DNA from: an uncultured Chitinophagaceae bacterium
Lineage (GTDB): Bacteria > Bacteroidota > Bacteroidia > Chitinophagales > Chitinophagaceae
Length of the DNA stretch: 39,111 nucleotides
Assembly (NCBI GenBank): GCA_937858715.1
Contig: CALLZY010000191.1
Span: forward strand, 1 to 39,111
Direction: 5' to 3'
Below the pieces are notes generated by a model that ran no database searches, had not been told where the DNA came from, and saw nothing but the letters and a program-made list of their open reading frames with translations. Positions 18,001 through 24,507 of this stretch are shown here, piece after piece (the first letter of the stretch is position 1; each line of letters starts with the position of its first letter). A program made the position numbers and the translations under genes.

Positions 18001-20344
18001 ATTTAATTTTAGCGGCGCTACTGCTATAAGTTTCGGTGGTACTGCGGCGGGTTCGTTCACCGTAAACTCGCCTTCAAGTATTACTGCTGTTGTGCGGGGG
18101 GGGGCTTCTGGTTCTATATTAGTAACAACTACCGGAGGTACCGCTACCGCTGCAAATTTTATTTATTCTGATGCCCCCGTTATTACAGGCGTTTCACCTG
18201 TAAAAGCGATGCCCGGTTCCGTAGTTACAATTAGTGGAAACAATTTTAATCCGCAGGCCGCAGGCAATACTGTTTATTTTGGAAATATTAAAGGCGGCGT
18301 TGTTTCTGCAACATCCTCAGAACTCCGGGTTACGGTACCACATGGTGCCGTGTATGGGCCTTTATCTGTAACGGTTAACACTCTTACCGGTTATTCAAGC
18401 CAAAGGTTCCTTCCATTCTTTTATGGTGAAGGCCGTTTTGGCGCTGCAGCCTTTCCAATACGAACCGACTCTGCTTCTTCTGCCGCCCCGCAAGGCATTG
18501 CCCTTGCAGACATTGATGCGGATGGAAAGCCTGATGTCACTTCTGTAAACAATGGCTCCACATCTTTAACGAGAAATGTGAGTTTCTATAAAAATAATGG
18601 AAGTGCCGGACAGGTATCTCTTTTGCCCCGCACTATTTTGCCATTTGCCAATGCCCCCGACAAGGTAAGCTACACTGATTTTGATGGTGATGGTTTGCTG
18701 GATTTAATGGTTTCACAAGGTGGGGATTTAAGGGCTGTTTCTGTTTATAAAAACAATTCAACAGGCAGCAGCATTACTTTTGGCCCTGAGTTAGTATTAA
18801 CAGCACAACTTGGAGCCTTCCGGGCTGCCACGGGTGATTTTAATGGCGACGGAAAGCCAGATATAGCCGTTATTGGCAACTACAGCAGTTCTGTTTCTGT
18901 TTATAAAAACATTAGCACAGCCACGAGCATCTTGTTTGACACAAGGCTTGTTTTTGGCGTATCGGTTTTTCCCACTTCTATTATGGTGGGGGATATAGAT
19001 ATCGATGGTAAAGCAGACATTGTTGTTTGTGGCGGAAACAATGGTTTTGTGCAAATATTACGGAATACAAGTACATCAACAACCGTTTCCTTCGCCTCAA
19101 CAACATATTCTACTATGGGTATTTGCAGAGATGTGGCTGTTGGCGATTTTGATGATGATGGAAAACCGGACATAGCGGTACTGAATGGGTCTGCAAACAG
19201 GCTAACAATACTAAAAAATAATTCAATACCTGGTTTTATCCAATTCTTTGGAGGCCCGTATTATATTACCGGTGCCGCTCCGGTATCTCTTTCTATAGCG
19301 GATATAGATGGTAATGGTAAAGGGGATATTATTGTGGCCAATAGCGAAGCTAACATCGCTTCTATATTTGCTAATAGCAGCAGTCCGGGAAATATTTTGT
19401 TTGATTATCCTGTTGATATTCCGGTAAACAGCCCTTCAGCATTTACATCTGTTGCAGATATGGACGGTGACGGCAAACCAGATATTGTGCTTGCCAATCC
19501 ACTATCAAACAGCTTGTCGGTACTACGAAACATGCATACCTCTACACAGGTAAGCATTATTTCGTTTTGTGCAAACGGTAATACTTCCTTTACCTCTAAT
19601 CTTACAGGCACAACTTACAAATGGCAGCAAAATACGGGACTTGGCTTTGCAAACATTAATGACAACAGCAATTTCAGCGGTACAAGTACCAGTACGCTTC
19701 AACTTACAAATATCCCGGCAAGCTGGAATAATTATGATTTCCGTTGTTTGATAAATGGTTCTCAAAGCAGCCAGGTTTTCCGCCTGAATGCAGCAACCCT
19801 GCCGACTGTTATAATCTCTGGTAATACTACAGTTATAGTGGGTCAAAGTACTTTATTGACTGCTGTGGCAGCAAATGCGGGAGGAGCCCCTCAGTATCAA
19901 TGGCAGGACAGCACCGCATCCCACACCTGGCAAAATATAAGCGGAGCCTCTCAGGCTACATTAAACTATACGCCTGTTGCAACTGGAATAAAAATCAGAT
20001 GCTTGCTTACCGCTTCTACAGGATGTGCCGTTACGGTATACAGCAACATCATGACTGTTACCACTATCACTGCTGTAAGCCCTGTTCCGGGAGCTTCTTT
20101 GCGGATACGCTGTTTTCCAAATCCCGTTAGCGATTTGTTATATGTTGACAGTCTGCAAATTGCCGACAAATGGGAAACCGCCGAAATAATTAACCTTAAC
20201 GGCACAAAGGTGTTAGCACAAGAAAAAATAAACGGAAAAACAACGCTTCAGTTGCAAGTTCAACAGCTCGTTTCTGGAGGATACATTGTACTCCTCAGAA
20301 GAAGGAACGGAGCTGCGGTTTATCTGAAATTTATTAAGCAATAA
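12005..20344 (+). CDS. Giant T9SS-secreted modular protein (propeller, 12 IPT/TIG, 3 x 7 FG-GAP/VCBS, Ig-like)
   Basis: This 2,779-residue protein has a signal peptide (VCFFLTLVFSIAFFPLAAQ). Residues about 30-350 are YCF48/BNR-type propeller repeats (LLKTTDGGATW, YKTTDGGVGW, YKTIDGGRTW), then a PKD-like domain (about 358-440). IPT/TIG domains and FG-GAP/VCBS repeats then alternate: TIG 1-4 (442-760), seven repeats (762-1129), TIG 5-6 (1131-1295), seven repeats (1297-1658), TIG 7-12 (1660-2140), seven repeats (2142-2514). The repeats carry calcium-loop patterns such as DMDGDGKTD. Two Ig-like domains (about 2516-2690) precede a T9SS type A sorting domain (CFPNPVSDLLYVDS to the end). TIG 4, 6 and 12 are a longer type (NTVYFG) found directly before each seven-repeat block. 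Likely a surface adhesin or glycan binder; no catalytic motif was seen. An in-frame ATG at 12023 is an alternative start. Confidence 0.93.
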   Translation: MLYSKKMRTVCFFLTLVFSIAFFPLAAQMRQIHLDQVNTNNEIKGMSFLTPAEGFVACTESAADWVGYTTDSGRTYVKRYITLNNVDYGSYSVNLTFGFGLKGVKAFSATNIIAWGDYGLVPAILRSTNGGVSYTLIYHSQFNAFQLLTGIEDVLFPENGNVGYAIDADRILKTTNQGVNWSVVRTDPGSFFDYLEAVDNNTVFALSTDYVTNKLLKTTDGGATWQAVMLPSVNTSKMRYAHFLTANTGWLSMYDYDNNEYLYKTTDGGVGWVLQNNVLANPFAGHKLKFTDVNTGYALYGQNTVYKTIDGGRTWEPLSRDNSFAYLGFSHSTLYFYSPSQFWAGGYRAFLEITNNSGGTPLPRAYFRIDTTGYSATGSVSLVNHSRNTYTCKWFVNNVQISTAYNTSYTHNTANTADTIKLVVSNGITTDTTEQIQFFNPPVTITSFTPATAATGTTVTITGSNFTAATAVNFGGVAASSFSVISSTSISAVVGNGASGQVRVFTPIGQGALPGFIYIQPPTITTFIPASATAGTVVTITGTNFTGTTAVNFAGVPAVSFTVVSSTTITAVAPSGPSGTISVTAPGGTANASGYSSLPTINAFTPLQGTYGTLMTINGTSLSGATGVTVGGINVVSYTVNSANSITAVVNTGATGDVTVTKASGNTSLGTFTWYPPPVITSFLPASGPVGTIVTITGTGFHPVAANNTVYFGAVKATITGGTATSLTVTVPQGASFGPISIVSNLLLGYSTYPFLVTFPNGGSITASSFANRTVVSAGSNNGPQGVATGDFDNDGKTDVAIMKFVVSGSNSGILVYRNTSTGTAVTFDVPVELVGGYNSITTGDMDGDGKLDIVLSGGTSIRFFRNISVPGAVSFSLNHSITEANPPSAMCIADFDGDGKADLMGSRYWSESGSKMYRNQSEPGAVKFATPVLLNNTTAERNILPVDMDGDKKPDLVIGGLGVMKNNCTLGNFSFAPPVPFGTFTHSHIAYGDMDGDGKTDIISGDMNGSTVAVIKNISTTGSLSFAAPVQFVASSTPSGIAISDLDGDGRLDITAGLINYSITVFKNTSTPGNISFAPQQQYNAGSYGGENMVAAGDLNSDGKADVIVTSELLRSFSVHINDVKPEPFIQAFSPTSGVSGTTVTITGTNFTGTSAVSFGGVPASSFVVNSPGTITAVVGTGASGGVSVTNTAGTGTLSGFVFGAVPVITAISPLSGAVGSTVTITGNSFNVIPDNNIVYFGGVKALITGATATSLTAKVPFGSMYEPVSVTVANRTAYSKEAFTTTFSTGSPVINENSFAQRMDITGIGGGGCIADIDTDGKPDIIAANSSTTFVVARNTSITANLSFATPVSFTTATSPGRMTTGDLDGDGRLDVAIICGSSTLSVLRNTSVSGNISFALKTDYPTGVTTANPSGVVISDIDKDGKPDIVVSNYSLRTLTVFKNTTSGTTLSFAAGIDYILDGLANSVLLWDMDADNLPDLLGSSVGPEEVSVFRNTSLTGTISFASKIDFGTGQWPSALSAGDIDGDGKPDITVANTNGGGVSLVRNISTTGNIAFAPKVDMPTGGQVQNAAMNDLDGDGKVDIYTSNLSSGTISVLKNNSSSGAFSIASRVDYSTANYPGRLASADMDGDGRAEIVVFGNNINIFRNQIGGAGPVITSFSPASTVMSGTVVLTGTGFTGTTTVTFGGVPASSFTVNSNSSISAVVSSGASGHIAINGPAGMASLNGFIFGAVPVISQVVPSAAGPGATVQISGGNFTGITAINFGGVPVSSFTVNSNSSITAVIGSGANGSISVTNSAGTGTYSAFTFLAPPGITSFTPTSGGGGSTITITGTNLIGTTGVTFGGVAAQTFTVVSASTITAVVQSGSAGTVSVVTPAGVANAPGFTFLASPNPQSFYPTSAVTGSTVFITGTNLGGVTAVSFGGTPAQSFTITSPSTITAVVGGGASGSVTVSNGIGSPVSISGFTYLGATSAPYITGFSPAIAANGTAVTITGFNFSGATAISFGGTAAGSFTVNSPSSITAVVRGGASGSILVTTTGGTATAANFIYSDAPVITGVSPVKAMPGSVVTISGNNFNPQAAGNTVYFGNIKGGVVSATSSELRVTVPHGAVYGPLSVTVNTLTGYSSQRFLPFFYGEGRFGAAAFPIRTDSASSAAPQGIALADIDADGKPDVTSVNNGSTSLTRNVSFYKNNGSAGQVSLLPRTILPFANAPDKVSYTDFDGDGLLDLMVSQGGDLRAVSVYKNNSTGSSITFGPELVLTAQLGAFRAATGDFNGDGKPDIAVIGNYSSSVSVYKNISTATSILFDTRLVFGVSVFPTSIMVGDIDIDGKADIVVCGGNNGFVQILRNTSTSTTVSFASTTYSTMGICRDVAVGDFDDDGKPDIAVLNGSANRLTILKNNSIPGFIQFFGGPYYITGAAPVSLSIADIDGNGKGDIIVANSEANIASIFANSSSPGNILFDYPVDIPVNSPSAFTSVADMDGDGKPDIVLANPLSNSLSVLRNMHTSTQVSIISFCANGNTSFTSNLTGTTYKWQQNTGLGFANINDNSNFSGTSTSTLQLTNIPASWNNYDFRCLINGSQSSQVFRLNAATLPTVIISGNTTVIVGQSTLLTAVAANAGGAPQYQWQDSTASHTWQNISGASQATLNYTPVATGIKIRCLLTASTGCAVTVYSNIMTVTTITAVSPVPGASLRIRCFPNPVSDLLYVDSLQIADKWETAEIINLNGTKVLAQEKINGKTTLQLQVQQLVSGGYIVLLRRRNGAAVYLKFIKQ

Positions 20345-20377
20345 AAAGCTCTGTAATGTGAATATCAACAACCGTAT

Positions 20378-20422
20378 AAAATAAGCACCCTGCAACATCA
20401 TTATTTGCAGGGTGCTTATTTT
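20378..20422. terminator. Strong intrinsic terminator after the giant gene
   Basis: An 18-bp perfect stem (20378-20395 with 20405-20422) encloses a 9-nt loop; its core is AAGCACCCTGC / GCAGGGTGCTT. The stem has A-rich and T-rich ends, so it can work in both directions. It separates the giant gene from the defence island. Confidence 0.9.
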
Positions 20423-20455
20423 TGTGGTGTGGCAAGGGCTTAGCTCTTCTTTTAA

Positions 20456-20490
20456 GACAGATATGGACATATTCGGACATTGGCTGACAT
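20456..20490. repeat. Four GACAT-like repeats at exact 10-bp spacing
   Basis: GACAG at 20456 and GACAT at 20466, 20476 and 20486 recur every 10 bp, in non-coding DNA between the terminator and the first island gene. The copies are all on one face of the helix, as expected of a cooperative protein-binding site. The array lies at the probable left border of the island. Confidence 0.5.
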
Positions 20491-20526
20491 TGTACTACCT
20501 GGGGGAGGCGTTTGAGGAATAGAATC

Positions 20527-20552
20527 CGGGCAAGAAACAGGCTTTCTGCCCG
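20527..20552 (-). terminator. Hairpin just after the leftward 376-residue gene
   Basis: CGGGC plus AGAAA (with one bulged A) pairs with TTTCT plus GCCCG around the loop CAGGC. It sits 3 bp beyond the stop of the leftward gene, the right place for its terminator. No clear U-run follows on the minus strand, so it is only a probable terminator. Confidence 0.4.
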
Positions 20553-20555
20553 ATG

Positions 20556-21686
20556 TTACCAACTGTATGAATATGGTTTTTTGATTGGCTCCAGGGTTTC
20601 CCGGTCGATATCCTGCAATAGCTCATCCGGAGTTTCGGTAAAAGGGTCATACCAGTCTGCCTTTCCCCTCGCCCACGCAAGCCAGGATTGCAGTTCGTCG
20701 TTGAGTTTATTTTCGGCCTTTGCTTTGGCTTCTACTTCGTCTATATAATTTCTGAGGTTGACAGCCTTATGCCAGCGGGAAGATTTGAGCAATGTACTTC
20801 TGAATAATTTCAGTTCCTCCTCCTGCCTCTTTTCAAATTCCTTTTGACGATCCCGTCTTATTTGTTCTTCTTCCCGTTCTTGTTTCCGTTTTCTATCCCA
20901 CTCGTTTAGTTCCACACTTATAATTTCCAGTTTCGCTAAGATTGCCGGCAGTTGGTCTTCCAGCTTTTGTTTCCCATCAATCCATTCTTTATCATACAGA
21001 ACTTTGTCAAGTTTAAATATCAAAATACCAGTTGGAATATAGTCATAGGTCTGCCAGTGATCATTTCCCGGAACCCTCCTTGTTTTTTCCCGTAAACTCA
21101 CCTTGAGCTTTTGTGTATTAATGAGAATATTTGTGGAATCATTTTCAATAATAACATCATGTCCCCTTGCTTTAACCGCCTTAATTAAGGTATCCATAAA
21201 ACGTAAAGCTCTTGGGATATTGGTTCTTGCTACCCGAATGTCCAGCTCTCCTCTTTCACAGCTCACCATTCCGTTATGCTCATAACGGTCCTTCCTGTTC
21301 AGACTTTCTCTTGCCGCAATAATTAGTTCATCCGGCTTGCTGAGTTTCTCAGGAACCGATAAAGTTGGTTGCATTTCCTTTTCTATTTGCTGCTGAAGAA
21401 TTTTTGAAGGTGATGGACTAGCAGCGATGTTTTTCATTTCTTCAGTTCTCAAACTTAATATCACCTCTTTGTCACCATTGTAATTAGCAGACAGCTTTGG
21501 TTGGTTTGTCTTCTTGTTGAATTGAAGTTTCTGCCAGTGACCGGCCTTGGGCAATGGTATTTCCATTTTAATACAGATCTTTCGCAGCCCTACATCGGAG
21601 ATTGCATATTTTTTGGAAAGTGTCAGCAGCGGAACCGACCAAACTAAATCATATAGTTCATTACGGGTGAATGTTTCTTTTTCCAT
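20556..21686 (-). CDS. Unrecognised 376-residue protein with N-terminal HTH-like segment and coiled coil
   Basis: I do not recognise a named family. The N-terminal 50 residues (ELYDLVWSVPLLTLSKKYAI, then ISDVGLRKICIKMEIPLP) look like a helix-turn-helix: a helix, a short turn and a recognition-like helix followed by PKAGHWQKL. The middle part (about 130-240) is mixed alpha/beta. Residues about 245-310 are a very charged coiled coil (RKRKQEREEEQIRRDRQKEF). The C-terminus is tryptophan-rich (LQSWLAWARGKADWYDPF). No signal peptide or membrane segment is present, so it is cytoplasmic, possibly DNA-binding. It is transcribed toward the terminator and away from the restriction-modification genes, 194 bp downstream of the HipB-like gene, and could be co-transcribed with it. 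Confidence 0.75.
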   Translation of the reverse strand: MEKETFTRNELYDLVWSVPLLTLSKKYAISDVGLRKICIKMEIPLPKAGHWQKLQFNKKTNQPKLSANYNGDKEVILSLRTEEMKNIAASPSPSKILQQQIEKEMQPTLSVPEKLSKPDELIIAARESLNRKDRYEHNGMVSCERGELDIRVARTNIPRALRFMDTLIKAVKARGHDVIIENDSTNILINTQKLKVSLREKTRRVPGNDHWQTYDYIPTGILIFKLDKVLYDKEWIDGKQKLEDQLPAILAKLEIISVELNEWDRKRKQEREEEQIRRDRQKEFEKRQEEELKLFRSTLLKSSRWHKAVNLRNYIDEVEAKAKAENKLNDELQSWLAWARGKADWYDPFTETPDELLQDIDRETLEPIKKPYSYSW

Positions 21687-21797
21687 AGACTTATTTTGAA
21701 TTCAAAAGCCAGGTATTCCATCTCAGCTTTTGGTTTAGTCCATGAAGTTAACCCGGATTCATCCGTTATGGTTTGGCTACGGGAATTTGAACATTAC

Positions 21798-21854
21798 GGA
21801 GCAATTGCGGAGGGATTGCGGAGCCATTGAATTTGATGCGGAGTTATTAAGGAG
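21798..21854. repeat. GGAG-containing iterons with 11-bp period
   Basis: GGAG occurs at 21798, 21809, 21820, 21840 and 21851, so spacings are 11, 11, 20 and 11 bp. Copies two, three and four share GCGGAG, and copies two and three share ATTGCGGAG. The array is in non-coding DNA between the 376-residue gene and the HipB-like gene, and no ORF explains it. Confidence 0.55.
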
Positions 21855-21880
21855 CTATAATGTATGTATTGTAAACAAAC

Positions 21881-22120
21881 TTAACCCTCCTCCTTATCAA
21901 TGAGGGAATCTCTGTTTAGTGGTACTGGTCCCAATTCATGACCAAACAACTTTAGTACAACATTCACTTTGTCCATTTTTAGACTACTCTTTCCCTGCTC
22001 AAGATCTCTTAAAAACCGCAGCCCAACAACAGCTTTTGAGGCCAGCATTTTTTGTGTAAGCCTGGCCTGTTTCCTTCGTTCTTTTACAAAACGGGATAAA
22101 TATTGAAGTTCATTTTTCAT
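21881..22120 (-). CDS. HipB-like XRE-family helix-turn-helix repressor
   Basis: This 79-residue protein is one HTH_3 domain: LSRFVKERRKQARLTQKMLA, then SKAVVGLRFLRDLEQGKSS. The segment after it (LKMDKVNVVLKLFGHELGPV) is the usual HipB/Y4mF ending. Such proteins bind DNA as dimers and normally repress their own operon with a HipA kinase. No hipA-like gene is visible; the next gene on this strand is the 376-residue unknown. The upstream region has two inverted ACCC-N4-GGGT sites (22125-22142 and 22164-22181), strong candidates for its operators. The start ATG is at 22118-22120, only a few bases from the first operator. Confidence 0.88.
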   Translation of the reverse strand: MKNELQYLSRFVKERRKQARLTQKMLASKAVVGLRFLRDLEQGKSSLKMDKVNVVLKLFGHELGPVPLNRDSLIDKEEG

Positions 22121-22124
22121 TTTT

Positions 22125-22181
22125 ACACCCTTTCGGGTATAAAGTTAATCGTTTTCTTGTTTATTATACCCGTTAGGGTGT
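22125..22181. promoter_or_regulatory. Paired inverted operators upstream of the HipB-like gene
   Basis: ACACCCTTTCGGGTATAA (22125-22142) and TTATACCCGTTAGGGTGT (22164-22181) are inverted copies of each other with two mismatches. Each also contains its own ACCC-N4-GGGT dyad. The 21 bp between them hold, on the minus strand, TAACTTTA, one base from a TAnnTTTG -7 element. This is the layout of an autoregulated promoter bracketed by two repressor sites. Confidence 0.7.
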
Positions 22182-22273
22182 AATTCAGCTGCTTCCTACG
22201 ATCATACATAATGGATTTGCCTGGACAAGAACCCCCAGAGTTATTCGAATACCTCTGCTAGAGTATGATAATT

Positions 22274-22281
22274 TATTTTTG
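22274..22281 (+). promoter_or_regulatory. Upstream -7 element of the restriction-modification run
   Basis: TATTTTTG matches TAnnTTTG. It is followed by GTAATCACAATAC, which resembles the sequence after the second -7 element 65 bp downstream. No clear -33 box was found. Confidence 0.35.
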
Positions 22282-22313
22282 TAATCACAATACTTAAAAT
22301 ATTTTTTGAAAAA

Positions 22314-22346
22314 TTGTCCTTTTTAGATCAAATCAACCTATATTTG
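22314..22346 (+). promoter_or_regulatory. Probable promoter of the hsdS/hsdM run
   Basis: TTG (22314-22316) and TATATTTG (22339-22346, TAnnTTTG) are 22 bp apart. Transcription would start near 22353, about 20 nt before the GTG at 22373. A perfect dyad GTAAT-TCC-ATTAC begins at 22346 and overlaps the start site, where a repressor could bind. Confidence 0.55.
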
Positions 22347-22372
22347 TAATTCCATTACTCAATATAAATATT

Positions 22373-22933
22373 GTGAAGTATAAAATAGGTGATATCGCAA
22401 AACTCCAAACAGGCTTGTTTGCCAAACCGGAAGCGGCGGGTGAAGTAGTGTATTTACAGGTTAGACACTTTGATGAAAAGGGATTGCTTAAAACAGAACT
22501 TTACACTGATCTCAAGCATTCTAAAGTTACCGAAAAACACTTGCTTCAGGAAGGGGATATATTATTTGCTGCAAAAGGAACTAAAAATTTTGCTGCAGTC
22601 TATGAAAGTCATAATCCTCCTGCCGTGGCATCTACTTCTTTTTTTGTTATTCGGCTAAACGAATCCAGGGTGTTGCCAGCATATTTGGCCTGGTACCTTA
22701 ATCACCCCCTTATAGCAAAGCAATTAAAAGAACAGGCTATTGGCACGGCTACTCCCTCCATTTCTAAAGCGGTGCTGGAGCAACTGGAAATCCCTGTCCC
22801 AGCTGTTCAAAAACAAAAGCTGATCATTGAGCTGCAAGAACTGATAAAAAAGGAAAAGGAATTACAGGATCATATTGAAGAGCTGCGCCAAAATAATATT
22901 CAACAACAAATTTTTAAAGCAATAAATCAATAA
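22373..22933 (+). CDS. hsdS: Half-length type I restriction specificity subunit (HsdS-like, one TRD)
   Basis: This 186-residue protein has one target-recognition domain and one conserved helical region, half the size of a usual HsdS. The pattern YLQVRHFDEKG, then HLLQEGDILFAAKGT, LPAYLAWYLNHP and GTATPSISKAVLEQLEIPVP is the normal single-TRD series. It ends in a coiled-coil helix (KEKELQDHIEELRQNNIQQQ). Half-S proteins can act as dimers that recognise a symmetric split site with HsdM (known from truncated EcoDXXI/EcoR124I-type subunits). The start is a GTG at 22373, about 27 bp after the -7 element; no ATG lies near. It is followed by hsdM after 3 bp. A full-length hsdS is also present downstream, so the system may have two specificities. 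Confidence 0.88.
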   Translation: MKYKIGDIAKLQTGLFAKPEAAGEVVYLQVRHFDEKGLLKTELYTDLKHSKVTEKHLLQEGDILFAAKGTKNFAAVYESHNPPAVASTSFFVIRLNESRVLPAYLAWYLNHPLIAKQLKEQAIGTATPSISKAVLEQLEIPVPAVQKQKLIIELQELIKKEKELQDHIEELRQNNIQQQIFKAINQ

Positions 22934-22936
22934 GCA

Positions 22937-24505
22937 ATGGCAAAACAAATAACTCAGAAAGACATAAATGACGCCGTATGGAAAGCGTGCGACACCTTTC
23001 GTGGTACCATTGATCCAAGTGTATACAAAGACTACGTCCTTACCATGCTTTTTGTAAAATATTTGAGTGATGTGCATGATGATAAAATGGAAGGCTACCT
23101 GAAAAAGTATAATGGAGATAAGGAACGTGCAAAACGGGCCATGCAACACGAACGCTTTGTGATTCCAGAACACAGCCATTTTAAATATCTCTTTGAACAT
23201 AGAAATGAACCTAACATAGGCGAGTTAATCAATATTGCTTTAACCGACCTGGAAGAAGCCAACCGGGAAAAATTGTACAGTGAAGATGGGGCGGGAATAT
23301 TCCAGAACATCGATTTTAACAGCGGTAAGCTGGGAGAGCCGAAAGACAAAAATGTAAGGTTGAAAAACCTGTTGCTGGATTTTAATAAGCCAGAACTGGA
23401 TTTACGTCCGTCTCATTTGGATGGTGTTGACATCATTGGCGGCGCCTACATGTTCCTCATTGAAAATTTTGCCAGCGATGCCGGTAAAAAAGCCGGCGAA
23501 TTTTTTACGCCCAAAGAAGTATCTGCCTTGCTTGCCAAACTCACCAAATCCAAACCAGGTTCACGTATATGCGACCCCACCTGTGGGTCTGCTTCATTGC
23601 TCATAAAAGCAGGAGAAGAAGTAGGCTCCGATAATTTTTCTCTATATGGCCAGGAAGCCAATGGCAGCACTTGGGCGCTGGCGGTAATGAATATGTTTTT
23701 GCATGGGTTTGATAATGCCGTTATCCGCTGGGGTGACACAATTCGTAACCCTAAACTAAAAGTAGGTGATGAACTGATGAGGTTTGATACGGTGGTGGCC
23801 AACCCTCCTTTTTCATTGGATAAATGGGGTAAAGTGGAAGACAAGGACGGAGAGAAAACAACTGTGAGCTACGACCCAGAAACAGATCGCTACAACCGTT
23901 TCTGGCGGGGCATACCTCCAAAGAGCAAGGGCGACTGGGCGTTTATCAGCCACATGATTGAAACCCTGAATGAAAATGGTAAAGCCGGCGTAGTAGTACC
24001 ACACGGCGTTTTATTCCGGGGAGCCAGTGAAGGCAAAATAAGACAAAAGACCATTGAAGATAATTTGCTGGAAGCTGTGATTGGGTTGCCCGCCAATTTA
24101 TTTTTTGGTACCGGTATTCCAGCAGCTATTGTGATTTTTAATAAGGCCAAGGGCAAAAATAAAAACGTATTGTTTATTGATGCCAGTCAGCATTTTGAAA
24201 GCGCCAAAAATCAAAACAAACTCCGGGCGCAGGACATAGAGCACATTGTAAAAACCTATCGTGATTTTAATGCTGGTAAATTACCGGTGGGTGTAATTGA
24301 AGATAAGTTCAGTTATGTGGCCGCGCCTGCTGAACTGGCCGAAAACGACTACAACCTGAATATACCCCGCTATGTAGACACATTCGAGGAAGAACCCGAA
24401 GTGGATATCAAGGCAGTTCAGGGAGAGATTGAAAAACTCGAGGCAGAATTAAAAACAGTGCAGGCAGAAATGGACAAATACCTTAAACAGCTAAATGTGA
24501 TTTAA
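22937..24505 (+). CDS. hsdM: Type I DNA methyltransferase subunit HsdM (N6-adenine)
   Basis: This 522-residue protein transfers a methyl group from S-adenosylmethionine to adenine N6 and works in a complex with HsdS. The N-terminal helical HsdM domain (about 1-150) begins at KDINDAVWKACDTFRGTIDP. Motif I is DPTCGSASLL starting at D213, after GEFFTPKEVSALLAKL. Motif IV is NPPF starting at N289. The C-terminal helix (EIEKLEAELKTVQAEMDKYL) is the usual HsdS-contacting coiled coil. All key residues are present, so it should be active. The start ATG is 3 bp after the half-hsdS stop, and CD-NTase 1 begins 2 bp after its own stop, which ties the methylase to the CBASS-like genes. Confidence 0.95.
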   Translation: MAKQITQKDINDAVWKACDTFRGTIDPSVYKDYVLTMLFVKYLSDVHDDKMEGYLKKYNGDKERAKRAMQHERFVIPEHSHFKYLFEHRNEPNIGELINIALTDLEEANREKLYSEDGAGIFQNIDFNSGKLGEPKDKNVRLKNLLLDFNKPELDLRPSHLDGVDIIGGAYMFLIENFASDAGKKAGEFFTPKEVSALLAKLTKSKPGSRICDPTCGSASLLIKAGEEVGSDNFSLYGQEANGSTWALAVMNMFLHGFDNAVIRWGDTIRNPKLKVGDELMRFDTVVANPPFSLDKWGKVEDKDGEKTTVSYDPETDRYNRFWRGIPPKSKGDWAFISHMIETLNENGKAGVVVPHGVLFRGASEGKIRQKTIEDNLLEAVIGLPANLFFGTGIPAAIVIFNKAKGKNKNVLFIDASQHFESAKNQNKLRAQDIEHIVKTYRDFNAGKLPVGVIEDKFSYVAAPAELAENDYNLNIPRYVDTFEEEPEVDIKAVQGEIEKLEAELKTVQAEMDKYLKQLNVI

Positions 24506-24507
24506 AT

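Noticed and set aside
13123-19846. Many antisense ORFs of 60-148 residues rich in valine, threonine and proline
   Set aside because: They mirror the repeated TIG and VCBS codons of the giant gene and have no independent signature.
12005-20344. The repeated DNA as a CRISPR array or satellite
   Set aside because: Repeats are about 79 codons or longer, diverged, and in one open reading frame; they encode TIG and FG-GAP domains.
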